Positions 37,550-46,481 are shown, counted from the first letter of the stretch. The stretch: DNA of 64,000 nucleotides from Parachitinimonas caeni (GCF_030129945.1 NZ_JARRAF010000001.1:186001-250000); one strand, 5' to 3'. Notes: a model not told the origin generated them from the sequence alone. A program made the numbers and translations.

Positions 37550-38263
37550 ATGCAATTACCTGACTCTCAACTGGCGTGGCCGATCAGCTATGCCGCCATC
37601 TGCGAAATTGCCCGGAGTGAAGGGCTGCGCCTGACGGCTTATCGATGTCAGGCGGGCGTCTGGACCATCGGCCGAGGCCATACCGCCGGTGTGCGCCCCG
37701 GCGACCGGCTCGACAGTGCGGCCGCTGCAGATCAACTGCTCCTGCACGATCTAACAATCCTCTGTCGCCAGCTCGAAGCCCTGCTGACGCGCCCTGCCAG
37801 TGCCAATGAACTCGGCGCCATGCTCTCGCTGGCTTACAACATCGGTCTGGCGGGCTTCGCCCGTTCTACCGTCTTGCGCCAGCACAATGCCGGTAATCGG
37901 CAGGCGGCAGCACGGGCTTTTGGCTTGTGGAATCGCGTTGGCGGTATCGAAAGTGCGGGTTTGACTGCCCGTCGGGCGCGTGAAAAAGCGCTGTATCTGG
38001 AGCCGGAAGAACAGGAAGCGCCGGCGATGCCCCAGGCCGTTGACCCGGAAAGCCGCTTGCATCGCAGCCCACTTGCCCAATCCGGCGTGGTCACCCTGCT
38101 CAGCGGGGCGGCTACAGCCGCCGCCAGCATCGCAGAACCCTTGCAGCGTGCCACCGGCGATACCGGCGTGCAGCCCGGACTTCTGCTGGCGATTTTATTG
38201 TTGCTGGTGGGGGCGGTGGTGCTGTGGCAACGGTTGCAGCAAAGGCGGGAGGGTTGGGCATGA
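37550..38263 (+). CDS. Endolysin, T4-type lysozyme (GH24) with C-terminal membrane helix
   Basis: A 237-aa muramidase that cuts peptidoglycan during lysis. The active site is E24-8-C33-5-T39, seen in SEGLRLTAYRCQAGVWTIGRGHT read as two parts, with Cys in place of the usual Asp, as in phage P1 Lyz. The GH24 domain covers ~10-150. Unusually, the C terminus carries a strong hydrophobic helix (~207-227, GLLLAILLLLVGAVVLW) followed by basic residues, suggesting a C-terminal membrane anchor. There is no N-terminal signal. The stop overlaps the Rz-like gene (ATGA). Confidence 0.85.
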   Translation: MQLPDSQLAWPISYAAICEIARSEGLRLTAYRCQAGVWTIGRGHTAGVRPGDRLDSAAAADQLLLHDLTILCRQLEALLTRPASANELGAMLSLAYNIGLAGFARSTVLRQHNAGNRQAAARAFGLWNRVGGIESAGLTARRAREKALYLEPEEQEAPAMPQAVDPESRLHRSPLAQSGVVTLLSGAATAAASIAEPLQRATGDTGVQPGLLLAILLLLVGAVVLWQRLQQRREGWA

Positions 38264-38604
38264 GTGCGCTGCTACAACCCCGCCTCGGCTTGATGCTGGG
38301 CGTGCTGTTATTGGCAGCACTGACCGGGGCCACCCTTAATGGCTGGCGTGTTCGTGCACAGACACACGGCCAGCTTGCGCAGGCGCAGGCCGAGCTGATG
38401 GCTGCGCAGGCCACCCTCGCCCGGCAGAACCTGGCCATGGCAAAACTGGCAGCCAAAGCCGAGGCTTACGCCGCGCTCCGGCAGCAAGCCAGACAGCTGG
38501 CGACCGAGCTGGACCGGCAGATTGTGGCGCGTCAACAGGTTTATCAACAGCAGGCCGCCCGTGATTGCGGAGAGGCCATTCGACAAGTGTTTGATGCGGG
38601 TTGA
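38260..38604 (+). CDS. Rz-like inner-membrane spanin
   Basis: A 114-aa protein with one N-terminal membrane helix (~9-27) and a long periplasmic coiled coil rich in Ala and Gln (~35-95), ending RDCGEAIRQVFDAG. This is the architecture of Rz i-spanins, which pair with an outer-membrane lipoprotein to fuse the two membranes. It is translationally coupled to the endolysin gene. Confidence 0.78.
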   Translation: MSALLQPRLGLMLGVLLLAALTGATLNGWRVRAQTHGQLAQAQAELMAAQATLARQNLAMAKLAAKAEAYAALRQQARQLATELDRQIVARQQVYQQQAARDCGEAIRQVFDAG

Positions 38605-38622
38605 GCCGGGAAAGGCCCACGT

Positions 38623-38892
38623 ATGCGTGACGAAATAATCACCTTATCAACAATTTTACTCACAGCCTGTGCGAGCCCGACTTCGACAGAGGTTTTGCTG
38701 CCTGTGGCGGTTCATTGTGTCGACACCATGCCGTCGCGCCCGGCGCCTACTTTCGGCATGCGCGCCGGTCAACAGCGCCCGCAAACGCCTCTGGCCGAGG
38801 CGGCAGCGGTCAAGGCGTTGGCGGATGATGCCGCTGCGCTGGAGCGTTACGCCAATCAGCTGGAGGCACTGCTGGCAGGGTGCCGAGGCTGA
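38623..38892 (+). CDS. Rz1-like outer-membrane spanin lipoprotein
   Basis: An 89-aa protein with a short N terminus and a lipobox LLTAC (Cys at ~16). The mature part has the proline-containing VHCVDTMPSRPAPTFG and a helical C terminus. It starts 18 nt after the Rz-like gene rather than being embedded in it. It completes the holin-endolysin-spanin set. Confidence 0.7.
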   Translation: MRDEIITLSTILLTACASPTSTEVLLPVAVHCVDTMPSRPAPTFGMRAGQQRPQTPLAEAAAVKALADDAAALERYANQLEALLAGCRG

Positions 38893-38938
38893 GGCCCCCC
38901 AAGTGCTTTCAACAATCAAGGGTCTCGCCAAATGTCGC

Positions 38939-39802
38939 CTAATTCAGAAAGGGCGCTTTGGCTTGCTTTAATTGCTCGACAATATAATGGCCATATTGCC
39001 GATAGCCAGATTTGGTTAAATGCACATCGTCACTGAAAATACCGGGGCGCTGATGTAGAAAATCATTGGTGCCGGCGCTGGACCAATTTAGATAGTCGAT
39101 CAGGAATAGATTATCGTATTCCGGTTTTAATGATTGAGCGAGCCAGACATTGAATTGTTTGGCAATGGCTTGTTTTTCCGGGTTAAACCAGCTCGGAGCG
39201 GCATCGACGCCAATATTGGCAACCACCAGCCAGATTCGGCGCTCTTTGGCTGATTGGGCAAAATATCGGAAATTACCTTTTATTTTTTCCAGATCATCAC
39301 CATTGGCAATATCGTTGATGCCGACATGCAGAAAAATGACCCTGGGTTGACCTGCATGGTTCGGTACGGTTTTCTGGCCACCCACTGTCTGGCCGAGCGC
39401 ATCGCGTGGCCAGCGTAGACGTATTCCCGACGAGGTTTGACCACCCACCGCCTGATTAATGATGCGCAGGCCAAGTGGTCGGGAGAGTTCATAGCTGAGC
39501 TGGCCGGGTAAGGACAGGTGCTTGGGGTTGTAGGTACCGTTGACGCTGTGGTCCAGCTGGCCAGACAAGCCCGGCCGACCCTCTGCCAGTGAGTCGCCAA
39601 TGACGATCATATAGGGTTCACCTTTGCTCAAATCAGCATCGGGCGAGGCTAAGTAATTGGCCAAGGATGTTTCAATTGTGAATTCAGTTTTTTCTCTTTC
39701 ATAAATGGGTGTGAGCAATTTCACCATCAGGTAAGCTAGAAAAGCTAGTGCTAACGCAGTAAGAAGAATTAAAATTCTCTTTGCTATGGGGCGCGATATC
39801 AT
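38939..39802 (-). CDS. SGNH/GDSL hydrolase, membrane-anchored
   Basis: A 287-aa esterase-like protein with one N-terminal helix (~9-31). SGNH blocks are visible: VIGDSLAEG (nucleophile Ser), AVGGQTSSG, HVGINDIANG and the C-terminal SDDVHLTKSGY with the catalytic Asp and His. The catalytic part should face the periplasm. The substrate (an acyl or acetyl ester, perhaps on a cell-wall or exported glycan) is unknown. It is convergent with the lysis cassette and marks the right edge of the phage-derived island. Confidence 0.85.
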   Translation of the reverse strand: MISRPIAKRILILLTALALAFLAYLMVKLLTPIYEREKTEFTIETSLANYLASPDADLSKGEPYMIVIGDSLAEGRPGLSGQLDHSVNGTYNPKHLSLPGQLSYELSRPLGLRIINQAVGGQTSSGIRLRWPRDALGQTVGGQKTVPNHAGQPRVIFLHVGINDIANGDDLEKIKGNFRYFAQSAKERRIWLVVANIGVDAAPSWFNPEKQAIAKQFNVWLAQSLKPEYDNLFLIDYLNWSSAGTNDFLHQRPGIFSDDVHLTKSGYRQYGHYIVEQLKQAKAPFLN

Positions 39803-39929
39803 CTTTGTATATTCGTAATTTCCCGAGATTTCCCGTTATTCTTGTGTCGTGTGTATTGGCGCGTCAACTGAAGTGACCAACAGCAGGGAATACTAGTTTG
39901 CATTTTGATTGAAATACAAATCACTTGAT

Positions 39930-41072
39930 ATGACCAACTCTCTTCACTTCACTATCTTCTGCAAAGTCGTCGATAACTTCGGTGATATTGGTATTTGCTG
40001 GCGTCTGGCTCGCCAGCTACATAGCGAACACAATGCCTCGGTGAGCTTGTGGGTGGACGATCTGACGAGCTTTCAGGCGATTGCACCCGCGATTGACTGC
40101 CAGCAGGCTCGCCAGCTGCTGGCGGGTGTCGAGGTGGTGCACTGGCCGGACGAGCTTGTCGAATTCGAGTCGGATAGCAATGTCATCATCGAGAGTTTTG
40201 CCTGCGAATTACCCAAAGCGGTGGTTGGCTGGATGGTGCGCCAGACGAAAAAACCGGTTTGGATCAATCTGGAATATTTAACGGCAGAAAGCTGGATAGA
40301 TGGTTGCCATGCGCTGGCTTCCTTGCAACCTGCACAGGCGTTGCAGAAGTTTTTTTTCTTTCCGGGTTTTTCTTCCGCCTCGGGAGGTTTGTTGCGTGAG
40401 CGGGATTTACCAGGTCGTAGACGGTCTTTTCAAACCGGTAATCAGGCTCCGGCATTTTTGCAGCAATGGGGCATTGCCCGGCAAATGGATGAATTACTGA
40501 TTTCGCTGTTTTGTTATGACTATGCCAAAGTCGAAGACTTATTGAATTGTCTGCGCGAAGGCGAAAATGCCGTGCGCTGTATTGTACCGGCAGGAAAAAT
40601 GGTTCCGGCTGTTTGCCGTTTTCTTGAATTGGATCAGCCTGATATGCGGGCTATTTATCGACGGGGCGCATTAAGTATCCAATTCATTCCCTTTTTAAAT
40701 GTGCAGGCCTATGACGAACTGTTGTGGAGTTGTGACCTGAATTTTGTGCGGGGTGAGGATTCGTGGATTCGGGCGCAATGGGCGGCCGTGCCATTGATTT
40801 GGCAACCGTATCGGCAAGATGACGGCGCACATCTGGAAAAGCTCGATGCCTTCATGCAGCGCTATTGTGCGCAGCTGCCGGATGAGGTGGCGCAATGTTG
40901 GCAGGCGATAAGCCGGGCCTGGAGTGGAGATGAGCCTCTGCAAGAGGTTTGGCGCGATTTTATTAGGGTAATCAAACCGCTACGGATTCATGCTGCCCAT
41001 TGGGCAGATCAGCTGGCACAGCAGCCTGATCTGGCCAGCAATTTGGTGAACTTTTGCCAAAGTCGGTTATAA
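39930..41072 (+). CDS. earP: EF-P arginine rhamnosyltransferase EarP
   Basis: A 380-aa GT-B glycosyltransferase that transfers rhamnose from dTDP-rhamnose to Arg32 of EF-P. The N terminus FTIFCKVVDNFGDIGICWRLARQL carries the invariant Asp residues, and GEDSWIRAQWA, WQPYRQDDGAH and FFFPGF are characteristic. It lies 60 nt upstream of efp. The ATG at 39930 fits the family start. Confidence 0.96.
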   Translation: MTNSLHFTIFCKVVDNFGDIGICWRLARQLHSEHNASVSLWVDDLTSFQAIAPAIDCQQARQLLAGVEVVHWPDELVEFESDSNVIIESFACELPKAVVGWMVRQTKKPVWINLEYLTAESWIDGCHALASLQPAQALQKFFFFPGFSSASGGLLRERDLPGRRRSFQTGNQAPAFLQQWGIARQMDELLISLFCYDYAKVEDLLNCLREGENAVRCIVPAGKMVPAVCRFLELDQPDMRAIYRRGALSIQFIPFLNVQAYDELLWSCDLNFVRGEDSWIRAQWAAVPLIWQPYRQDDGAHLEKLDAFMQRYCAQLPDEVAQCWQAISRAWSGDEPLQEVWRDFIRVIKPLRIHAAHWADQLAQQPDLASNLVNFCQSRL

Positions 41073-41132
41073 TCCATTGTTTTATTGAAAATTGGCCATC
41101 GGGCTACGCTCTTAAACTCTGGAATTAATTCA

Positions 41133-41693
41133 ATGAAGATTGCACAAGAAATCCGGTCCGGTAACGTGATCATGATTGGCAACGACCCGATGGTCGTTCA
41201 AAAGACCGAGTACAACAAATCTGGCCGTAATGCTGCCGTGGTAAAGATGAAGCTCAAGAACCTGCTGAGCGGCACTGCTACCGAATCGGTATTCAAGGCT
41301 GATGAAAAGTTCGACGTTGTGGTGCTGGACCGCAAGGAGTGCACCTACTCCTATTTTGCTGATCCGATGTATGTGTTCATGGACACCGAGTACAACCAGT
41401 ACGAAGTGGAAAAGGACAACCTCGGCGAAACGCTGAACTACCTCGAAGACGGCATGCAGGATGTCTGCGAAGTAACTTTCTACGACGGCAAGGCGATTTC
41501 GGTTGAGCTGCCGAATTCCGTGGTCCGCGAAGTGGTTTACACCGAGCCCGCTGTACGTGGCGATACTTCCGGCAAGGTCATGAAGCCTGCACGTCTGCCC
41601 AATGGCTTTGAGTTGCCAGTGGCTGCGTTTGTTGAGATCGGTGACAAAATCGAAATCGACACCCGTACCAATGAATTCAAGAAGCGTGTTTGA
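41133..41693 (+). CDS. efp: Translation elongation factor P
   Basis: A 186-aa EF-P that relieves ribosome stalling at polyproline. The domain I loop reads [11 protein letters not shown], placing Arg at position 32 counted from the chosen ATG, the rhamnosylated residue in the EarP system. Position 34 is not Lys, so the EpmA/B route does not apply. An in-frame alternative start lies 16 codons upstream but would misplace Arg32. Confidence 0.97.
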   Translation: MKIAQEIRSGNVIMIGNDPMVVQKTEYNKSGRNAAVVKMKLKNLLSGTATESVFKADEKFDVVVLDRKECTYSYFADPMYVFMDTEYNQYEVEKDNLGETLNYLEDGMQDVCEVTFYDGKAISVELPNSVVREVVYTEPAVRGDTSGKVMKPARLPNGFELPVAAFVEIGDKIEIDTRTNEFKKRV

Positions 41694-41712
41694 TTCTTTG
41701 AATTGAATGCCG

Positions 41713-41750
41713 TAAAACAAAATGGGGCTAAAAGCCCCTTTTTGTTTTTT
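41713..41750 (+). terminator. Intrinsic terminator after efp
   Basis: GGGGCT, AAA loop, AGCCCC, extended by A-rich and T-rich arms and ending in a T run; 20 nt after the stop. Confidence 0.9.
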
Positions 41751-41848
41751 TAATCTGCCTTTTTACTGGTTATTGGGCTTTTGATTTGCCTTCAGTCTTG
41801 GCCCAAAACGCTGAATCTATTCGTGAAATCATCAACAGCTCATCGCCT

Positions 41849-42388
41849 TCAGCTCAGATTACTGTTTGAGCGCAAATGCGCGAGACTGTCCTGCATATCC
41901 CGTCGATAGTCGATGAAATCCATATTCGGTGGCGCAGCACCAAGACGGGTGATGACCCCTGCGATCATGCCGCGTTGATGCGCAAAATGGGTACTGAGAT
42001 TGGTGAGTACATCATGTACCCAGCCCTTGTGCTCTTTTCCCGTTGAAGTCAGATATTTGATTTCGGAAACAAAGAATTCTTCATTCTGGGTTTCCATCCA
42101 ATGCTGGGTCTGGCGCAGCGTCTGGCGAATGGCTGCTTTCAATTCACGCCACTCGGCGTGTAATTCAGCATCCAGCCGCAAGGAAGGCGACTCGCCTTTC
42201 AGCCGTCCCCACCAGAGCAGATTGAAGGCCAGCATATGGTTGCAACTGGCGTGAATGCTTTTCGAGGGTAAGCCCTCGTCCCGCTTGCGGGCATCGTCGG
42301 ATAACTTATCCAGACTGGCAAACAGTGCATCTGTTGCCCAGTGCTGATAGTCGATCTGATAAATGTAGTGGCTTTTCCAGCTGATCAT
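41849..42388 (-). CDS. DinB-family protein
   Basis: A 179-aa four-helix-bundle protein of the DinB/YfiT type. The three-histidine metal site appears as SIHASCNHMLAFN (~44-56) and NLSTHFAHQRGMIAGVITRLG (~130-150). A conserved ending PPNMDFIDYRRD is present. The family includes metal-dependent thiol transferases, but the function of this subgroup is unknown. Confidence 0.85.
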   Translation of the reverse strand: MISWKSHYIYQIDYQHWATDALFASLDKLSDDARKRDEGLPSKSIHASCNHMLAFNLLWWGRLKGESPSLRLDAELHAEWRELKAAIRQTLRQTQHWMETQNEEFFVSEIKYLTSTGKEHKGWVHDVLTNLSTHFAHQRGMIAGVITRLGAAPPNMDFIDYRRDMQDSLAHLRSNSNLS

Positions 42389-42481
42389 GGCAATGCCTCA
42401 TCCTAATCGGGACGCGTTGATTCAGCTTAGCAGGCGATTTGGCCAACGCCTAAAGAATGCGCTGGCGTAGGCCGTTAAAAA

Positions 42482-42988
42482 TCAGGCAGTTTCCTTGAGT
42501 TTGCGTTCAATCAATGCTTCCAGCTGGGCAAAATCCGGCTCCCCGATAAAGCGCTGGATGATCTGGCCGTTTTTATCAACCAGAATACTGGTTGGCGTCA
42601 GCTGAATACCGCCAAATTTCTGGGCAATTTCGCCTGTCGTATCCAGTGCTACAAAAAATGGCAGCTTGCGTTGTTCGGTAAAGTTGGCAACGTAATTGGG
42701 CGAGTCATAGCTCATGGCAACCGCAACGGTTTCATAACCGCGTGCCTGAAATTTATTGTAGGTATCAACCAGTTTTGGCATTTCCTTGACGCAGCCAGTA
42801 CAGCTGGTGGCCCAGAAATTAATCAGCACCACTTTGCCTTTGAATGAGTCTGTGCTGCGCTGCTCACCCTTGATCGAGGTGTAAGTCACTTGCGGTACTT
42901 TCTGGGCGTGGCTCGTACTCACAGTAATGATGCCAATGGCGGCAACCACGGCAAGACCGGCGATGCTGGCAGCGATTTTGCGATTCAT
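42482..42988 (-). CDS. Periplasmic TlpA-like thioredoxin
   Basis: A 168-aa thioredoxin-fold protein. An N-terminal helix and signal (MNRKIAASIAGLAVVAAIGI ... SHAQ) suggests export or membrane anchoring. The redox motif is NFWATSCTGCVKEMP (CxxC ~74-77), followed by the cis-Pro region LTPTSILVD. It is likely a thiol-disulfide reductase for periplasmic proteins or cytochrome c maturation. The start is set at MNRK, with AGGAAATCCAGG just upstream; 30 further in-frame codons upstream look non-coding. Confidence 0.88.
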   Translation of the reverse strand: MNRKIAASIAGLAVVAAIGIITVSTSHAQKVPQVTYTSIKGEQRSTDSFKGKVVLINFWATSCTGCVKEMPKLVDTYNKFQARGYETVAVAMSYDSPNYVANFTEQRKLPFFVALDTTGEIAQKFGGIQLTPTSILVDKNGQIIQRFIGEPDFAQLEALIERKLKETA

Positions 42989-43160
42989 CCTGGATTTCCT
43001 GAGAACAAGGGTATTGGTCGTTTTGATCGGTGAATAAACGGAAAGTTCGAGAAAAGCATGGTTTAATTGAAGCCACATTATATTGATTTTGCGTTAATTT
43101 TTCATTGATTGATGTTTGGGCGATATAATTTGCTTAATTCAGAATCAAGCAGGTAGCTTC

Positions 43161-44063
43161 ATGGCAATTCAGTGGTTTCCGGGGCATATGAATCAGGCGC
43201 GTAAAAAAGTCGCCGAAACGCTTGCCAAAGTCGATGTCGTTATCGAAGTGCTCGATGCGCGCCTGCCGCGCCTCTCGAGTAATCCCATGATCGAGACTCT
43301 GCGTCTGGGCCGGCAACGGCCAGCGCTGAAAATTCTCAACAAAACCGATCTTGCTGACCCGGCGGTGACCAAGCGTTGGGTGCAGTGGTTTGCTGATCAG
43401 CCCAAGACGGCAGTCTTGATGCTGGATCAGGCCAATAAGCTGCGTGACTCGAAGAAAATTGCAGCGCTATGCCTGCAATTGGCTCCCCACCGCGCTGGCT
43501 TCGAGAAGCCGATGCGGGCCCTGATTGCAGGTATTCCGAATGTTGGGAAATCGACCCTGATCAATACCCTGGTACGACGTAAAGTTGCCGATGTGGCTGA
43601 TCAGCCCGCAGTTACCAAATCGCAACAGCGGGTTGAGTTGCCTGATGGCATGGTGCTGATTGATACCCCTGGGCTGATGTGGCCGAAGATCGAGTCAATG
43701 GAAGCTGGGTTGAAGATTGCCTTGTCCGGTGCGATCGGTCGCAATGCTTATGATGCAGAGGAAGTTGCCACCTTTGCCTTGGAATGGCTGGCAGCGCGTT
43801 ATCCTCAGGGTCTGCAGCAACGCTACAAGCTGGAAGACTGTTCCGGCACGGGGGATGAGCTGTTCGAGCGGGTGGCTCGGCGGCGTGGTGCGATGCTTCC
43901 GGGTGGACTGATTGATCGCCAGAAAATTTCTGAGCTGGTGCTCACGGATTTTCGAAGCGGCCAGCTGGGGCGCATCTCTCTGGAAAGGCCTGAAGATCCG
44001 CCGCCCATGCCAGATCTGGTTGAAAATCCGGATATTGCGCCTCTGGATGATGACGAAGCATGA
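43161..44063 (+). CDS. ylqF: Ribosome biogenesis GTPase YlqF/RbgA
   Basis: A 300-aa circularly permuted GTPase acting in late 50S assembly. Motif order is G4 (NKTD, ~59), G1 (AGIPNVGKST, ~127) and G3 (DTPGLMWPK, ~171), diagnostic of permutation. The N terminus AIQWFPGHMNQARKK is invariant in the family. The stop overlaps the btuF start (ATGA). Confidence 0.95.
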   Translation: MAIQWFPGHMNQARKKVAETLAKVDVVIEVLDARLPRLSSNPMIETLRLGRQRPALKILNKTDLADPAVTKRWVQWFADQPKTAVLMLDQANKLRDSKKIAALCLQLAPHRAGFEKPMRALIAGIPNVGKSTLINTLVRRKVADVADQPAVTKSQQRVELPDGMVLIDTPGLMWPKIESMEAGLKIALSGAIGRNAYDAEEVATFALEWLAARYPQGLQQRYKLEDCSGTGDELFERVARRRGAMLPGGLIDRQKISELVLTDFRSGQLGRISLERPEDPPPMPDLVENPDIAPLDDDEA

Positions 44064-44926
44064 TGCGACGCCTACTGCCAACGGGATTCTTGTGGCTTGG
44101 TTGCACCTGGGCTGGGGTGACCGGTATTGATGACCGTGGGCAGATTTTAACCTTGCCGCAAGCGGCAGCGCGCGTGGTCAGTCTTTCTCCCCACGCAACC
44201 GAGTTATTGGCCGAGGTTGGGGCGGTGTCGAAGCTGATCGCTGTGGATAGCGCAAGTGATTACCCGGTAGCAGTGGCGAAATTACCCAAGGTGGGCAGTT
44301 ACGGTGCCATCAATGTGGAAGCTATTGTGGCGCTGAAGCCCGATCTGGTGGTGGCTTGGGAGGGGCCGGGTTCCTCTGCCGGCTTGAAGCGCCTGCGCGA
44401 TCTGGGCGTACCCGTGTTTGCCAGTACGCCTGGCAAAATTGAGCAGATCCCTGCCGCAGCCAAGGAGCTGGGCCGGTTGGTTGGCGCGGATGCGCAAGCA
44501 GAACGCTTTGCTGGCAAGTTTATTCAGGACTGGCAGGCATTGAAGCTGCGCTATCAGACGCTCCCTTCTCACCAAACCTTGCTGTTGGTGGGTGGATCTC
44601 CGGCAATCAGCATCAATGACGAGCAATTTCTGGCCCAGGCTGTTACGCCCTGTGGTGTGCGTAATCTGTATGGGGCCAGCAAACCGGCCGTCCCGATAGT
44701 AAGTGACGAAGCGGTGTTGGCAGCCAAGCCTGAACTGATCATTGCGGTCGCCAATCCGGCTGAGTCCAGACGTTGGTTTGCCCACTGGCAAGGGTATTCC
44801 GCTCTGCCCGCAGTGAGCAGACAGCGGCTGGTTCAGGCTGATCCCATCCGCTTAGGCCGACCGGGCCCTCGGCTGGTTGCTGCCGTGGATCAACTTTGCC
44901 GTCGAATCATGGCTTTGCCCCGGTAG
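44060..44926 (+). CDS. btuF: Cobalamin-type periplasmic binding protein BtuF-like
   Basis: A 288-aa class III substrate-binding protein. It has a short signal peptide (RRLLPTGFLWLGCTWA), then VVSLSPHATELLAEVGA, VGSYGAINVEAIVALKPDLVV and a C-terminal lobe with VSDEAVLAAKPELIIAV. The pattern is that of vitamin B12 or corrinoid capture for a BtuCD permease. No permease or ATPase gene is adjacent, so it is an orphan component here; a haem or siderophore ligand is less likely but possible. Confidence 0.83.
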   Translation: MMRRLLPTGFLWLGCTWAGVTGIDDRGQILTLPQAAARVVSLSPHATELLAEVGAVSKLIAVDSASDYPVAVAKLPKVGSYGAINVEAIVALKPDLVVAWEGPGSSAGLKRLRDLGVPVFASTPGKIEQIPAAAKELGRLVGADAQAERFAGKFIQDWQALKLRYQTLPSHQTLLLVGGSPAISINDEQFLAQAVTPCGVRNLYGASKPAVPIVSDEAVLAAKPELIIAVANPAESRRWFAHWQGYSALPAVSRQRLVQADPIRLGRPGPRLVAAVDQLCRRIMALPR

Positions 44927-44992
44927 CCGAACTAGACTATTCAACAGAATATCGCGACAATCGCCCTGCTTTTTAGCCTCAGAAACTTGATT

Positions 44993-45196
44993 ATGGACGC
45001 TGAACTTTCCAGCCTGGAAGACCGGATCAACACCCTTGCCATGTTGTGCCAGCAGTTGCGCACCGAGAATGCCCAGCTCAAACTGGAGATGGCCTCGCTA
45101 CAGGCCAGCAATATGAAGCTGCATGACAAGGTGGATATGGCCAAAACACGTGTTGAAGCCCTTTTGGCGCGATTGCCGGTAGAAGAACATGACTGA
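44993..45196 (+). CDS. Small coiled-coil protein (ZapB-like, TIGR02449 type)
   Basis: A 67-aa protein that is nearly all heptad coiled coil (LEDRINTLAMLCQQLRTEN, then LKLEMASLQ). It is the short coiled-coil gene regularly found before zapA in beta- and gammaproteobacteria and presumed to act in cell division. It overlaps zapA by 8 nt. The ATG at 44993 is chosen over a TTG two codons earlier. Confidence 0.83.
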   Translation: MDAELSSLEDRINTLAMLCQQLRTENAQLKLEMASLQASNMKLHDKVDMAKTRVEALLARLPVEEHD

Positions 45197-45497
45197 ACCT
45201 AAAAGCATTGACGTCACAATCATGGGTCGGGAATTTCGCGTGGCCTGCCCGGAAGACGAAGAGGCGGTGTTGTTGCAGGCGGTGTCTTATCTCGACCAGA
45301 AAATGCGTGAGATTCGTGATGCTGGCAAGGTAATCGGTATTGACAAAATTGCGATCATGGCGGCATTGGACATCACCCATGAAATGTTGAATCGAACGAC
45401 TCCAGCGGATTTTGACATGGGCGATTTTCGGCGTAGAATTGCCCGTATGCAGAACACGATTGAAGCGGCGTTAACCGAAAAAGGCCAAATTTCTTGA
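45189..45497 (+). CDS. zapA: Cell division protein ZapA
   Basis: A 102-aa protein that bundles FtsZ filaments at the division ring. The N-terminal strand-helix part has VTIMGREFRVACPEDEE and DQKMREIRD, and the C-terminal coiled coil ends the protein. The zapB-like-zapA-6S RNA-ygfA order is a classic proteobacterial arrangement. Confidence 0.95.
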   Translation: MTEPKSIDVTIMGREFRVACPEDEEAVLLQAVSYLDQKMREIRDAGKVIGIDKIAIMAALDITHEMLNRTTPADFDMGDFRRRIARMQNTIEAALTEKGQIS

Positions 45498-45542
45498 TTT
45501 TTGGCCGTAGTTATCGTCTGTTTGATGCATAGATTAAGTTTT

Positions 45543-45739
45543 GTCTCCCTGCGGTGTTCGTTGTCGGTCTAATATTCTTTGAACCAACTCGTCATTGACG
45601 AGGTTACCTAGCCGATTAGCGCTGTTGTGAGCGTCCCCCCGAATCGTCGGGCTTGCAGGATGCACCTTAAGGCGCGTGGAGGGTGACCACTTGAACCACA
45701 CGGTTCAAGATGCAGGCCGGGCGACACTCGCGGGGGGGC
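45543..45739 (+). ncRNA. ssrS: 6S RNA
   Basis: Located between zapA and the formyl-THF cycloligase gene, its usual place. The 5' end CCCTGCGGTGTTCG can pair with the 3' end CGACACTCGCGGGG. The 3' part has the typical TTGAACC ... GGTTCAAG hairpin, and a central open region fits the promoter-mimic bubble that binds sigma-70 RNA polymerase. Ends are estimated from pairing. Confidence 0.85.
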
Positions 45740-45772
45740 ACCCCCACACCTCTCTTCTTAATTTCATTTCCG

Positions 45773-46360
45773 ATGATCGATAAGGCTGTGCTGCGCAAGC
45801 AGTTGCGCCGGGCTCGCATGAGCCTGCCTCGATCTGTCCGTACCAAGGCAGCAAGATTGGTTGCCAAGCGCATTCTGCGCGCGGGTTATCTCAGAAAATT
45901 CAGTCGGATTGCGTTTTACTGGCCGGTTGGTAGTGAGCTGGATACCCGCCCCTTGGCCGCTCTTGCTCGCAGTTTGGGGCGAGAGCTGTATTTGCCACGG
46001 ATTGCCCGTCATCGGCGGCTAAGATTTGATGTCTGGAATGGTCGTGTGCCCCACCGTAAAAATTGCCACGGTATTCAGGAGCCCCGTCCGCTGAACACCC
46101 TTCTACCTCGCCAGATTGAGCTTGTGGTTTTGCCTTTGGTGGGCTTTGATCAGCAATGCCGGCGTTTGGGACAAGGGGGCGGCTATTACGACAGCAGTTT
46201 TGCGTATCGGGCCCGGGCGGCGGCGATCAAGCGCCCGTTTCTGCTTGGGTTGGCCTTTGAATGCCAGCGTGCCGAAGTCATTCCCTGCGAACCGTGGGAT
46301 ATCCGATTGGACGCCGTGATCAGTGAGCGTCGTCATTATCGGCGGGGTTTCCCTGCATAA
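45773..46360 (+). CDS. ygfA: 5-formyltetrahydrofolate cyclo-ligase
   Basis: A 195-aa enzyme that converts 5-formyl-THF to 5,10-methenyl-THF with ATP. Motifs: KAVLRKQLRRAR at the N terminus, the basic phosphate-binding start, and LGQGGGYYDSSFAY (~142-155), the family signature. Its start lies 34 nt after the 6S RNA, so processing of a joint transcript is likely, as in E. coli. It is richer in Arg than usual. Confidence 0.93.
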   Translation: MIDKAVLRKQLRRARMSLPRSVRTKAARLVAKRILRAGYLRKFSRIAFYWPVGSELDTRPLAALARSLGRELYLPRIARHRRLRFDVWNGRVPHRKNCHGIQEPRPLNTLLPRQIELVVLPLVGFDQQCRRLGQGGGYYDSSFAYRARAAAIKRPFLLGLAFECQRAEVIPCEPWDIRLDAVISERRHYRRGFPA

Positions 46361-46481
46361 AGACGCCTTCAAACGCGCGGCCTGCCTTTGGGCCCATGAC
46401 TTTGCACCTACCTTGCCTGATTGTCCGCTGCCGCCTACCCGTAGCAATACTTGAATCAGGCATTTTGTTAAGAGGGCAGCG

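Noticed and set aside
23638-38892. Calling the region a complete prophage or gene transfer agent
   Set aside because: No head, portal, terminase or integrase genes are visible; gene transfer agents require heads to package DNA.
45498-45772. Short open frame at the start of the zapA-ygfA gap as a possible upstream extension of ygfA
   Set aside because: The segment folds as 6S RNA and is in the standard location; the ygfA start at 45773 fits the family.
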